NCBI GenBank assembly: GCA_903813345.2
Contig: CAIIXF020000001.1
Coordinates: 15,891,915 to 15,955,914, forward strand
DNA: 64,000 nt
Source: Owenia fusiformis
Lineage: Eukaryota > Annelida > Polychaeta > Sabellida > Oweniidae
Reading direction: 5' to 3'
Below the pieces are notes generated by a model. It was not told where the DNA came from and made no database searches. It was given only the letters and a program-made list of their open reading frames with translations. Shown here piece by piece: positions 13,201-28,200 of the stretch (its first letter is position 1; each line of letters starts with the position of its first letter). The translations under genes and the position numbers were made by a program.

Positions 13201-16200
13201 GGAATATTATTTTCTTACTTGTACTTCTTTTGACTGTAAGAGGAAAAGGGAAAATATAGAGAGATTACCTATTATGAGCAAATTAAAGCAGAATGTAAAT
13301 GAGTACCAGTAATACAAGCATACACATGCAAAACATACAATAATTCATTTCAAACTAACTTGCTTGAACTTAGGCATATGGCGTTACATATACGATATAT
13401 AGCCAACACAATAAAATATTATATTTTATAAAGCAAACACTCAATTGAAGAAAACGTGGATACCACAGGGGCAAATATGCAAGAATATACATGATTTAAA
13501 TATTAAGACCATGCATCACACACAATAGTTACATCAATATTCTTTCTGAACTTGTATCGAAAGTCAATGACAAGCCCTAAAATTTGAGGCAAAACTGAAT
13601 ATGAATCAAACTAAAACATGGATATAGTAATAACCAATAATAACCAGAGGATTGGCCTCATATTATTATTAAAATAGAATCCATAGTGCCTCAATAATAT
13701 ACCAAAATATATTAATCATAAGAATAACATTTCTAAATGAGCCATGCATTTTAAGAGCATAAAATATGATTAAATAGTTTGAAAAGATATGACAAACTAA
13801 AATTTAATAATTAAATAAAATACTATGACTATTATAATGGGATTGTTAATATCACAACATACCTTCCACGAATATATATTGGCATACACAGAATTGTTTT
13901 CGTAGTATAGCCTGTCTGGGCATCAACATCTCTGTAAAATAATATATAATATTATATTATAATGGATTATACTATATTATACTACACTATATTATATTAT
14001 ATTGTATTATACTATACTATATTATATTATATGTCATGCCAAGATTGTGCATCAAATATCTGGTTTAGCTTATGGTCAGGTAATTACAGTAAAAACAGAG
14101 TGATACTTTTTATTAATAATGAATTTACACGTTGACTCATCGAATAACCACAAAGATTATCTACTTTATAAGCGAGAAGTAATATCTACATCTGCTCTTG
14201 AGAACAATTATCAAAATGGACAGCTCTAAGTTGGTGTACTTATGTACCTGTTGAACCTGTCATCGCCATAAGCATCAGAGATGTTGAGAGTATTACCGGT
14301 AGTCGCTACATGACCAGCGATTCCCTTGTCCATTGGAAATCTAAAAGTAATTGAATTGCATGATTAATAATTGTAAGATCAAAAAATTAAAAACTATTAT
14401 ATATGGGTTATCAACACAATGAATAATCTTGATCAAATGATATTTAATCATAAAAACTGTTCTTTTCACCACAAATGATAAGTGAAGTATAACAGTAGTG
14501 GACAATACAACAAATAGATATAGGTGAATGATAAGGTTCACGTTCTTGCTTTTAATCATCGACTACAAATGTAACACCATTTCATTGAAGTAATGTGTGT
14601 ACAGACGTCTCGTATTCAACCATATCACAGGATATGCCGCAATACATTATTCATGTACAATATTGATAAAGGATTGATTTCAACAACTGACAATGATTGA
14701 TCAATAAAATATAGTGTGGAATCAATATCGCTTTCATCTTCATGCCATATCTAGTAAATAGACTACGTGTATAACAGACGCGTTGCAATGGTTGACCCTG
14801 GTTAATAGATACCCTTAACCCTCAGTCACATAATATATCGGAAGCACTGGTACCCACCTGGTTATAAAGACGTAACGTAACTTGACAAAATGGATAAACT
14901 TCCGTCGGAGGAGATATTGATTTCATAATAGTAACACCCAGTTACTGAAAAACTACTTATCAGTAACGAGCAAATATATCCAGCAGCTTCAATAATCAAG
15001 TGAGAATTCCCTCACTTCAGCATCCAGGACATAATTGGATACAAATCGACCTCTTTCTTGGTGCAATAAACATTTCCGCCGACGGAAGTTCATTCATTTT
15101 GTTATGAAGACGTTGCGTCTTTATAACTAGGTGGGAACCAGTGGTAAGGTCCACTTTTAGCAATGTCAACAATTTTACACTGGGTTTTCTGACTAGAAAA
15201 GATGGCAGGTCGCAAATACAGGTAGTATGTTAAAAAATTACATACAAATGAATATGACTATCATTCCTGTATCTTTTAGAAAGCAAATGTTAACTAGTAA
15301 TCTGAACCTGACCTAATTTCTTTTTGTTGTCCATCTACAGGCTGAGCACCCAAACCGTTGCCTATATCAAATATCCGAGCGTATAATTCTTTTGTTTGGT
15401 TGTCAACCAGGAACAGTGATGCTCTATCAGCATTTACCAATTTTTGAGCAAAGTTCTGAAATATAATTTTTAACAGTTTACTTATTTATCTATTTATTTA
15501 TTTACTATACTGTCCAGTGTCCAACCTATGATACAGTCTTATCAAACTCCTCCTTTATATCATTTTACATTTTGTAGGATGAAGAACATCAAAATACTCT
15601 CTTATTTTGAAAGCGAAATCGTTTGTATATTATAAAATACCACTCTATACGAATCAGTATACTGTTAGGCAATTGCAATTTAAACAGACGAATGAAATAT
15701 TCTTAATAATAATAATAAAACTATATTCCACTCACCATAATTTTCATGATGACTGTGTCCATGCTGACTATATCTTGGAATATCGACCTTAAAATATAGT
15801 TATATAGAGTTGTACATATATCTAGATTAAGCCAAGTTTTAGTTTTTGATATTACAGGTGAAATAAAACCAAACATAACAATGTTGTTACAAAGAATTAT
15901 TTAATATATATTTTGAATAGGGGAAAACATAAAAATTTACATGTAATAAGAAATGTCAAACCAAAAACATGTTTTTCCGACTAACTTACTTAGTGACTGC
16001 GAGTAGAAACTCATTCAGCTTTCGCTGTTTTGTCATGCCGTGATACATCTGAAAGTAAACGATTTAGGTAAAAGTTACCCTTTGCATTCACATGACTTTG
16101 CCTCTCAAAAGAGAGCTTCGTCTTTTAGGACATTTCAGCTGGACTCTGCGCATAGGGGAGGTAAAAATCATTGGATATCATTCAAAACAATAATCACTTA

Positions 16201-19200
16201 GCTTTACAAACTAGTTTTATTTGACTATGAGTATTCTCGTTAAAATTTTACTTTATAAATTTAAACTTAGTAAACTCAATGCAAGAGAAATATCATGACT
16301 AACAGGAAACGCTTTACAAATAAATATACATACATAACTCACTCGGTGAAACATGATACAAACAAGAGTTACACACGTAAGATTCTATTCAACAACTCAG
16401 AAATTAATTAGAAATGATAACCAAATCAATGTCTGTGACATGTGTTCTTTTCTAGGGTATAATTTATATCTGTCATAGTCTTTCATTTAGATCTAATCAA
16501 CAAATTGCTTTACGAATCATAATTCAGGATGAAACTAATCTTGTTCATTACATTCACTTAGGAAAGCTTTCATACGTTCACCTTTGATATTTTCTCTTCA
16601 GGAAAAAATAGAACCACTATATAATTTGATAGGATATAAAACACTATATTGCCTAATTAATCATTTATTAAGCTAGGTATCATATGTTGAGAGTGATAGG
16701 TAAATAACATTTAACAAATAAATTCTCAGTTTTTAACTAATGATACTAGTAATGAAATATACATGAAGAATGTTAGATTGTGTAAAATACTGGTTCAACC
16801 ATGAATGCAATTTTTCCTCACAGATTGAATGCAAGGTTTGAGAATACATGTGCAAGTATAAGCATGGCCTGTGGTGCTACTTGTTATCATTTACATTTTC
16901 TATGATGCAATATACATATTGTAAAATGAATGATAAATTGGAGTTGAATTGAAACTAGGGCAGTCAAATTCTATAGGAAACTTTTAGTAAGGAACCTTAA
17001 AGATCTATTTTCAGTTCAATAGTACACTGATCGAAATATGGAAGCACAGGTGTCCAAAAGGGGAAACGATCAAACAGTATTAAAACACGGATAGAAAAAA
17101 GTTTAAAGAGAACAGGCCGAAGCATATCCCCAGTATGCCAAAAATATCAAACTAAATGAAAGAATATCCTTTTGACTGCTGATATGAAATTATAAATATT
17201 TTATCATGCCAAAGGGTTATATATAATATCATAGTATCTAATAAATGATTTTGGGAGCCACGTGAGAAATATATTTGATGCAGGAAAATAAGAAAGTGGA
17301 AATGTTTGCCACTGAAATTTCCTTTCAATAGAAGAGTAACATGCATATTTCACAATCTTGTATGAATGAAATGTTCCATGCTTTTGTCGATATGGAGTGT
17401 TCTAATGATGCTTGAATCATGGTTTGTGCATAAACATTGTTTCTTTTGCACGTTAGATTATTATAAGGGATATTGGGGGTTGGTCCTTGTGGGTTATATG
17501 TTCATTTTTCTAGTGGTTTGTAATACTCTCTGATCTTCCCCTTTGTCAATTGTGCATACATATTTACATCCATTACTATAATGACTGCAAATCTTGATTT
17601 CCACATTACTCAATTTAGAGGAGGTGCTTGCATCTATACATTGATTAATATGTAAACAACGACATTTAAACATAAACAACATCCATACAACTATAGCATG
17701 TTTAAGATCATGACTACATTGTATATCTCTTGTGGATTAAATATCCTTATCACATCGAAATACCTCCGCATTGTAGATTCCAAAAGCTCCCCATACCAGT
17801 ATACTGTTACAAATCTGCCAAATATATGCAAAAATTAGTTGGGAAAGCGAGCAGCAAGATAACCCAGGAGTAAATGTTCAAAGCCAAACTAAGGAGGAAA
17901 ATAAAACAAAGCTCGGTTGTAACAAAAATGAAGCCAGGTCGGAAAAATTATAAAACCATATGAAAAATAAGGGGGTTGCAACATTGCTGATCCTGGAAAA
18001 TGGCCAATTGCCACTATACGGTTTCATTATTTGGATTGACTATAAGTTAAGTATTATCATCAAATTGATAGCCATATGCAAATATGTGGGGAGGTGAGTG
18101 GCAATTGACTAAGTTGTTTCCTCCCTAACTGAGCTTTGGGGTACCACAACAAATACCATCTACATAAGTAGAGCTATTTATTTCAATCCTGGAGGATTCT
18201 GGGTTCCAGTAGAATGCGCATTGTGGTTTCTAAATTGACCTTGACATTTTACCTCAGCACTAGAAGTTGCTACTCCACCCCACATCAAAAAACTGCTTGT
18301 AATCTGGAATAGATGCAATGTATTACAATACAGTAAAGTGTTAGCACAACACAAAACTTATTAGTTATTTCTACAATGTTAACAACATTATTTCTAGGAA
18401 TCCATGATAGCCGACAGATGAAGAGCGCCATTTTGGAACATAGTCCCTCTTGCTTGAAATGGACAGTTGGACATTAGAACTCACTTAGTTATGTATTTAT
18501 GTAATCATTCAAAAGTGATCAACCTGTTTTGAAAAGCGAACTTACTACACAATTTGATGATTTGATTGAAAGATAATTTGAAAATAAGGATGTTTGATAT
18601 TCGTCAAAAATTCCCGGAACATCGGAATAAAGTTCATCGATATTTTGAGCCACTGTCCTTCTCAAAGCAATAATAACAATGTTTTCGCTAACTCCTATAT
18701 GCGGCTAATATGGTCACCGGTTGAAGCCAAGCACTAGGGATGTATTTTAAGCAAGAATGCATGTAAAGGCCTATGAGATAAAGCGGTAGAACAAACAAGG
18801 GGAAATTAGTCTGATTAAATAGTAATGTGCAATCATTACTAGTCAAAGAAGCTGCATCTATTGAAGTTTTTCATGTATCACCCTGTTACAAAAGGAAAAT
18901 ATATAGTTAGTTGGAAAAGACGGCTCATTATAAAGTAAATTCGTGTAATTATGAATGTAAGTTCCAAGCTTGTTATTGTACTAACCGAGCCTAGCACGTC
19001 TACGGGATCTACACCTAAAGCGGCCATTACCTCTTGGCATGTTAATAGCACCGGGCACCACTGGAGGGCGCTAGACGTCACCTGGTGGAGAAAACTCCTC
19101 AGTCAATAACTAGCACAACATGCAAAGCTTGGTGCACAACATCTAGCATTCTCAAAATACACAAGTTTGTCATACACTAGTACATTTTCAGAATCTGATA

Positions 19201-22200
19201 TATGTTGAACACTTAATGCAGGAGAGCCTAGTCGATATATTAATCAGCCCCGTGAAAATTTGAAAAAATAAATAAATTATTTTGATATTCGAAAATAGAG
19301 GTAAAAGTGCTATCTAATCCTAGAAAGGTATATTATAAAGACGACTGATGAATGACAATATTATAGTCATCAATTTGATATTAATCAATATCAATTAATA
19401 TTAATCACCAAGCCAATGGTTGCAAATGAAACACGAATCAAGAGAATGAGAACTTTTAACATATATTTAAAGTAGTCTAATCAAAGAATGGTGTGAAGTA
19501 TAATAAAACATTATATATATATGTGATGTATATATATTATGTATAATAAATTCATTAGTTGATTGTGATATTTGATAACATAGAATTATCATACACCACC
19601 ATTGCTACTACGAGGGTTGTCCCAGAAGTAATGCACTATATGCTCTAACTTTATCAATAATTGATATTTTTTCATGAAATTTTCAGTAAATGTTCCTTAG
19701 AGACATTTTGATTATTCTAGAAATTTTCATGTTGACTGATAAAACTAATTTGATGTTATAATAAAATCAAGTTGGTGAGTTTGGGTAGGGCGGGGCAGGT
19801 TATACAGTCACGTCAAAAGGAATGAAAAATTGAAAATCTGAAATAATTAATCAACAAATACCATTTGATGTAGCTATGAGAAGTATGCTCAAAAATACAT
19901 TTTAAGATACTAAATTACTATGAGCACATCCTAGATTTAATGGATGTATATTGCACAGTGTCCCATTTCACATTTTCTCAAAATATTGCCCTTTGCATGT
20001 TATGTACTTTTGATGCCTGTCAGGTCAAACACTCTCGGCAATTTCTTCCACTGTGACTTGTGGAGTTTTTGCCTCCCATGTTTGGAGTTGTCATACAGGG
20101 TCAAATCGTCTCTTTTAAATCTCTTCTGCCACCCCATAATTGTAGTTCTATCTGGTATATACTCCTTATATACTTTCTTCATGGTAGCATTGTTTTGCGT
20201 GGCTGTGAGTCCAAGTGAAGTATGAAATTAGGCCACCAAAGGCAAGGCCTTCTGTTTCCTGGTGAGAATTGCAGCCATTTTTGCAATTTCTTGACTGTGA
20301 CTGTATTTGAATTCGTGACTATTGAAATGTGGTATTATGACATCACAGTGCTAAATGTCATTATTCGTACTTGGTTAACATCATGCTGAATAAATTTAAC
20401 AATTTCCCAAACATTTTGACCATTTAAAGGAAAGAAATATTAATCAAATAACACTTTAGATCTTTTCATAATTAGAAAAATTGGTACCTGCCCCACCCAC
20501 CCCTACCCCCATGTTGTTATAGCAACCATATTAAGACTTAATATTAATGTTGGATGCTGAAACTTCGTGATATAATAGATAAAACTTCAATTGTTATATA
20601 CACAAAATTTCAGCTGAATTGAAGAATATTAAAGAAAGTTAGAGCATATAGTGCATTACTTCTGGGACAACCCTCGTATATATGGAATATTTTCCAATAT
20701 TCACCCATGATATTCTCCATCGCCTCATTGTGTGAAGAATTTACAAATAAGTTTTCACTATTTGGTTAAGAAAAATGAATCAAACGTTTTTTATAACTAA
20801 CAACATTTTTCATTTCCAACAAATCAATTCGTTTTAGTTTTAGTTTTTAATTGTTATAATTAAGAAAGTGCATTGATTTTCGTAAAGAGTGCACAATATA
20901 CCAGATATATGAACAGCGGTGTATAGGATACTGTATTAAATGCTGACCCCGGTACTTTGGAATGAACTTGTTACATAACTTAAGTTATCAATTTAAAAAA
21001 ATACTAAATGTATTAGTAGTAATACAGAAGACACTGACCTCTTCATCTTCGTCTGTGAATTGCTGGTTACCAGCATTTCTGTACAACTCTACCACACCTG
21101 GAATTTAAACACTAAATGCAACTTACTCGTAATCCAGCACATTGGGCGGGTAAGGTTACCACTATTTGTGAGAGAGAAACAATTTTGCCTAACCAGTGTT
21201 CATTTCACACTCGTTTTCAGTTTTAGTTCAACAGAGTGTGAAATAAATACCTCCCCCCAGAAGCTTTAACACAATGTTACATATCTTTTTTGTCTGCATG
21301 ATATATTAATTGTCCTTTAGCACTTAAAAAACTAGCTTTCATGGACCAACTCCACAAGAAGTTTCAGATGACTGGCTCAACTAGTTTTTATGCACAAATT
21401 TTCATACTTTTGAAATTAAGGGGTACATATTTACTTGACACCCTGTATAGTTCCTACTATAGTACTTTTTCTTTGTTTTTCTGGTTTTGTCCATCGCGTT
21501 TTCTGTTAAGGTTTATTGCAACTGATCAAGCTGAACAAAATTTGAATGTAATAAATTGTTCCATAACATCATGTTAAATTTTGAGAGGGTTAAAAAGTCA
21601 TCATAGATTTTTAGATCTGTCATGATGTTAAGTCGAATCACATACCAATCGAATGTAAACATTCGCATTAATATCAGTTCGAGTTAATAACATAATCAAT
21701 CACTGTACTACGTACCCAACGTTGCAGAGTTGGTTTGTATAATAGGTTGCGCTAATACTGCTTGTGCTGTTTCACCTCCAACTGCTATACCATCGGGAAA
21801 CCTTTCATCCTACAACATGTGAGTCATAAAAAAAACAAAATCATCTAAATAAGGAAAAGGAATAGCTCACCATTAGCCATGAGCCGGTGAATAATATAGC
21901 CATGGACCGATACAAGACTTGAATGTATTAAAGGTACATTATTATCTAAAAGCCATTTCATGCATGATTGATGATACATAGTCAGGCTCAAGATCGAAAA
22001 CAAGAGATCATTTCGATCACCCTTACGTTTCGACCATAATCCAACATAAACAAATATATATTTCTTATGAAAGGTCGATCCATACGTACCCCTAGGACCT
22101 CTGTGAGTCTAAGGGCCTCTTGAGTTTCTGCTATATAAGCTCCTAACGTTCCCCCATTGCCTATTCGGCCACTCCACACCGTTGAATTTTTTGTGCTGCA

Positions 22201-25200
22201 ATAATGAATAATTAAAAACCAATAATATTGCTATCAATTGTTTTACTTCTAGGATGTAAATTAAAAATTATACTGAAACAATAAGAATGTATTTGCTTTG
22301 TTCGACAACTTTAATTATAGCTATTGCAGCATTATGTTTTGACCTTTAGTACGAGCCGACTATGTTTTCTAACTTAATTAATATGCGTCAATTTGCATAC
22401 TTATTTGCTATCAATGTTGACTTACTTGTTAGAGTTGGGCTTGAAGTAATATAAATCCTGAAATAAAAACGTCTATATATCAAAATGAACGTAATCGTAC
22501 GAAATTGCATATCAAAAACTTACAATTGTGGAAATGGAACATAGAGTCATAAATATTATTCAGCTTCTGACTATGTGCTAAAAGGATTATTATATTTTTG
22601 CAATTCCAAACAGGTTGATGAGGCAATTTGAAGAATGATGACTTTCATCACTAAGAGTGTACATTATGGTCTAATGGTTACTATGGTAATTTGCAATGAC
22701 AGTGTATCATAATTATGAATAATTGTAAAGTTAAATAACCATATTATCTCACCCGCCCATTTTCATCCACGAGGTATAAATTAAATCCATCGGCATTTAT
22801 TGCTAAAAGAAGAAGAGAGAAATTACTACATTGCATACCTGTATACCTTTATCATCATTAAGCTAACATTAGTGAAAAAGCATCACGTATATATAAAAGA
22901 AACGTCATATAAATCTCGACTGTTAGAATAAAAGTCACATCAAATATACATTAGAGGGGAAATAATGGCTTATCAATAACAAACATGAAAAAATATTATC
23001 CTGTCAACTAGAAATGGTTGAATAAATAAAACGTATTTATATTATTAAATGATCTGCCATATAATGTTTATTATAAACAATTTCATTTCACTTCTCTATT
23101 GTTACCTCATACATATTCTCTTGATATGTGATGTTATAGCTTTAAAATGCACACATTCAAAAAACAACAAAGGGGTTGTTAAAAGTAATTTGAAAAGCAA
23201 CTGTCAGATGTTATCATTCTATGTTCGCAACATTCCTTTGCATGTCTTATGGTCAAATAGTTTATTTATTGCAAAACAATATAATTTTACTTGATATTAA
23301 TCCAATCCATACATATATGGCGCAGGTGGTTTATGAATAAATCTAAGTAAAATGGTAATCGAAAATGTGTTAGCATAATATCATTTAGGAAACGGAAGAC
23401 CGAAAGCACAATCATTAAAATACTATTTTTAAAGAAACGATTCCAGCGCTGCAGGAGCACGTAACGTAATAAATTATATATGTATTTATTGAAATGACGT
23501 CAAGGTATCAGCATAAGTTGAACAAGAGCGTTGAAGAGCGCTATGAGACCCTATCAATCTTTCATTTTGATAATTATCTCTGATCAGGATATTCTCATCG
23601 AACTCTGGATCAAAAACGAAAACGCATAGGTTCAGTCAAAAGAATAAAACTTAAACGTAGGATGCAGAAAAGTAAGACACCTTGTGTCACCCTTCTTAAT
23701 AAAACAAAAGTACTTTGAAGCAATGATTGCATATGTAAATGTAACAGCTTAGTAACTACTTTCAAATGTTTTTTATGAATATAAAAGTAATAAATAATAG
23801 CTAAATAAATAAACAATTAAATAAGTAAATAAAGTTTCAATCCCTTGCCCAAATGCTCTCTGGCTTTAGCAATGTAAATGAATGTCAATATATGTATGAC
23901 CAAATGGCTAGAGCTACTTCTGGAATGGAAGGATATAGTGCTAGGGTCTCATTGGCCTCCATTAATAGCTGGATCAATTTAAAACATTAGCCGATCATAA
24001 GCATGGATAATTCAATTAAATACCGCGTTCAATTCTGATTCTGTACATTAATGGGACATACAGAATTCCGATGCAGAATGAACAAAAGCCAGCCGGGGAA
24101 GATTGCAAAGAAGTTGCTAAGTGAACTAATACAACCTCGAATTAAAATAGAATCATTAGATATGAACACAGTTTTTTGTAATGTTAGGAAAATTGCTTCG
24201 ATCTGTATACAGCTTGTGTAAACACACGCATCCCATTAGTATAGATCGATGGTGTTGTGATCATAGGAAGAGAGGTCTTACCCGAAGCTACACAGTTTGT
24301 CAGCTCGCTAAGAACCTGGGCTTTGTTAGGGTGTTGGTGTATGTCCTTTGTGAGTTCTTGTAATATCTTCCTCTTGTCGGGGTGATGGCCCATCTACAAT
24401 GGAAAGATCATTCATCATGATCGGTTGGTGTTACTATATGTCAAATAGTCAAGTGCTACATTTATGCATATGTATGGTTTCCTATTTCATTAAATGTTGC
24501 CCTTTGTCGATTACAATATAAACTGCCTCGTGGATTCATTCATCAATTCAACCGATTTGAGACTCATCTCATCTATTATTTCTGTTTTCCAACTCGAGAG
24601 GACAATGATAGCAATAGAGGGCTTTGATTTCATCAAGTATCACAACTACTAATCTACAGGAATTACAGATGACCGCATCAGGCAACTTTCAACTAGAATC
24701 GCCTCTGAGCTACTTCACATAGCAGTCAGCCATGTTATAAGATTGATGATGTGGTCACATGTTCTACATTCACAGGTTTTCTGATCAATAGCTCACTTTC
24801 AAAGCAAATTAGATCAAGAAAAAATTCCCAAATTTGCATACTTGAGTTGTTCGTTCGTTGCAACGTCTGTTGGACTTCAGATCTAGAGTAGTTTCTAAAT
24901 GTATATTAGACATTACAGATTCTCGTGTATGGTGGTAAAATGGCGCTATCGTTTTAAACGTATATATAAATATATGTTCCTAGACTTGAGAATTAAAATC
25001 ATTTCAAAACTTCTGATTGGGTTGGAGACGAGGTTTCGCGAGCTGCCCGGATGTGACCGAGCAAAAGCCTAGTTATGCAATAAAAAGATACTAGTATACT
25101 GAGAAGCTCCCGTCACCAACCAACCCTCTTTTACAGCCCACTTACAGAGCTTCTACCGTCGTTAAATGATTAAAAGCTTCATTACTGCTAATACGTCATC

Positions 25201-28200
25201 GTCATTATTTCAAGCTATTTTATACATTTCCTCGTCCCTAGAATGTGATAAGGCTTTGCCGGGAAAGCATAAGGTGTATTATTCTATAAACCGTGGTTTC
25301 CATGGAGATGAATGGACACTTTGATTTATCAGTAATTGGTGAATGATTAAGGACAAGGTGTATAACATATGAGATTAATCCGAGATGTAATGTGAACACT
25401 ATTCAATGCTCTCGCTATAGATATCCAGAGAAAATATACAGTCCCGTGCTGGTGTGTGTGGAAATTCATCCTCCGAACGCAGGGTTCCAGACATCATCCA
25501 CTATGTTCCTTCCTGGAAGAATGAGGAATGAGGCCAGTGTGCGGAGGATGGTGCAAACAAATATAGGAATTTAGATTGTATTAACCTGATAACCTATTCG
25601 GATTAAGACACAATAGTAATGAGGTTCAGTCCGGGATTCTTGTCGTCATCCCGATGCTGAACTCAACTCACAATCACTTATCATTACGTTTTTCTTATTC
25701 CTGTGATTCTATTCCATCTGGCGTTTCCTTGATTATATCACAGGTTAATTGATTATATCACAGGTTAATTGAATTTTAAAACCCCACGGGGGTACATTTA
25801 ATTGATTTTGGAAACCATGGTTACCGGAAAAGATATGTTGCTTCAATAAAAAATTAAGTTTATGTTATTTTGCAATTATTTTTTAGTCCTTAAAGTCTAG
25901 GTAGTTCATTCACCCACCTTCCAGCGTAGCAACCCGCTGCCATCTCGCAGTTCAGATTCCCCTAAAAGCAAAACAATAAATCATTACACGCCATAAAACA
26001 AAATGTAGCTTTCCCTCCTCAAGTGGAAATTTATACTCCTCTAGAACTCGCTTGTAATTAATAAATAACAACGTCAAGCTTGATCTATAGTTTTATAAAG
26101 CATTTGCAGATTTACACAATCCTGATCTCTGGTAAAGCGGTCAGTTGGAGAACAGATATTCAGTTTGAAGATTTTTTCCATTTTTGCTTCTTTAAAAGCA
26201 CATTGTGTTGAAGAACTATATTAAAGTTCGATTCTTGACATAAAGGTTAATTTGAAAAGTGAAATTTGTTATGCAGTTCCGTTTCTAAACAAACCACAAG
26301 ATTTAAAAATACTTATATGGGGGTTCAGGATCATGGTTTTGGGTTTGTGGGGTTACCTTATGTTAAGGATGACCCTATATTTCATATGTTCTGAACCTAA
26401 TGAAACATAACATTGACATACCATTGGGATAACATATAACTTTCCAACTTGACGTTTAAATTAGCTTGAAAAATGGACAGAGTAGCATTGAATTCGGAAA
26501 AAATCTCCCAGAGCGGTATACGTATTTTTCTCGCGCTCTTTACATCAGTATAGATAACAGTAAATATACCATGCTTTTCTATCCTTGAAATTCACTACGT
26601 ATGAGATAGATCTAGTATATCATGAATAAAACTCTCTAATGTTACTAAACTAGCGAGGGTCCATGCCGAAAACACGAAAGCGATTAGTTAATAAGAAACT
26701 GATTCCCAAATGTTTGAAAAGGAAAGTTGATGTTCAAATGAAAAATTGATTTTGCCTGAAAGTCATATATTTGTTGGTTGGTTGGTTTATGTGATGATAT
26801 CATCGTTACATAGCCACATAATCGCTATATCCAATTGTCATTTGAAGGGGAAATATGATATTTCATTACTTTCGCAAATAGGGCCAGGGTTAATTCTTTT
26901 CAAAATACCAAAAACTCATAATGTTATATAGTCAGGCGCATGTTCATCAATATAACTGAGAATGGTGCCACAATTGAAGTAAACCTCTGGTTCTTTTCAA
27001 TATACCTATCAGCAAACGTGTAAATGATAATATTGATGTTCTGTAATATATTGGTGAAGCAATCTTGGCCTAAAGATATGGCCTAAATTTCTGAATTTTC
27101 CCTATGTCCCTGTATACCCCTACTTCAAAAGATGTAATTTTGTCGGTTTTTATCATGATCCAACCAAAAATGTATTTTTCTTACATTTAGAATGAACTTT
27201 CTGTTTTCGAATATTGACAGATGGTACTACATTTATTTTTTCATGATATGGAGCAAACAAGGACGTGTCAATTTACACTGTAATATCCTACATACTTATA
27301 TTTCAAAGGTAGTTTTGAAGAATAATCAAGAAAATCCATGTTTCCAAATGGATTCATCCTTGTCAAAGAACGTGAATGAGTATGCGGTTGAAAAACTAAC
27401 AACATGTTTCAAGTTCTTACAATTCTTGGTTGAAGCAAATATTTTGAAAGTTGTAATTTCGAATGTAATCTCCTACTCAATGAAAATTGTTGATATTTGT
27501 GAAGTTTTTCTTCTCTTTCTTTCATCTTTTTCTAAATATCCACAGTTTAACTCTGTGGAGTTAATATCATAATCATAAGCAGGGGCGGATCTGGGAACCA
27601 ACAAGGGGGGGGGCAAATTACAGGTTAGAGAAAAAACTCCCGGGCCCCTAAAACCCAAAAGTGGCCCCAAATTTGAAATTTCGAGGCCCATTTTCTTCAA
27701 AATTTTTCTGGGCGCAACCAAGGGCGGAGGAGGGCCCCCAGCCCCCCCCCCCCCCCCTCCCCAGTGATAAGTGCTCGAAACACTTTATCATCTACCCTTG
27801 AGAGTCTAATGTTTCATGTTAATCTATAATTATGGTATCGGATTTGAGTATTATTTAGACGAGGCTCAAATGAAGCAATGCAAATGTATACAACCTCTTG
27901 CATTCTCAAAATTCATTTCGTTCGTTGCGTACCTTCACTGTAAGGCACAGGAGGTACGGATGGCACTGGACGAAAGGCTCGGAGACTGAACCTCTTGAAG
28001 AATCCTCCTTCGAAGTGTTACCAAAGTCCTCCCCGGGAATGACAATTTTGTCTTGTGCAATCAAAATAATAGCGGGAATTTTTGTTTGAATTTATAGCTT
28101 ACATCTCTAAATAAGAAGAATATGCTTTTGATTCAATATCTTGTTCCCAAAGGAATTTGTTAAGGAGCGGTATATCTTTACGTACTTTTATCACCCCGAA

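Noticed and set aside
20000-20182. Functional transposase
   Set aside because: Only about 60 codons of the DNA-binding part remain, with a stop upstream and no catalytic region.
27192-27572. 126-codon plus-strand frame in PDE10A intron 2
   Set aside because: AT-rich, Phe/Ile/Asn-biased, no domain or homologue recognised.
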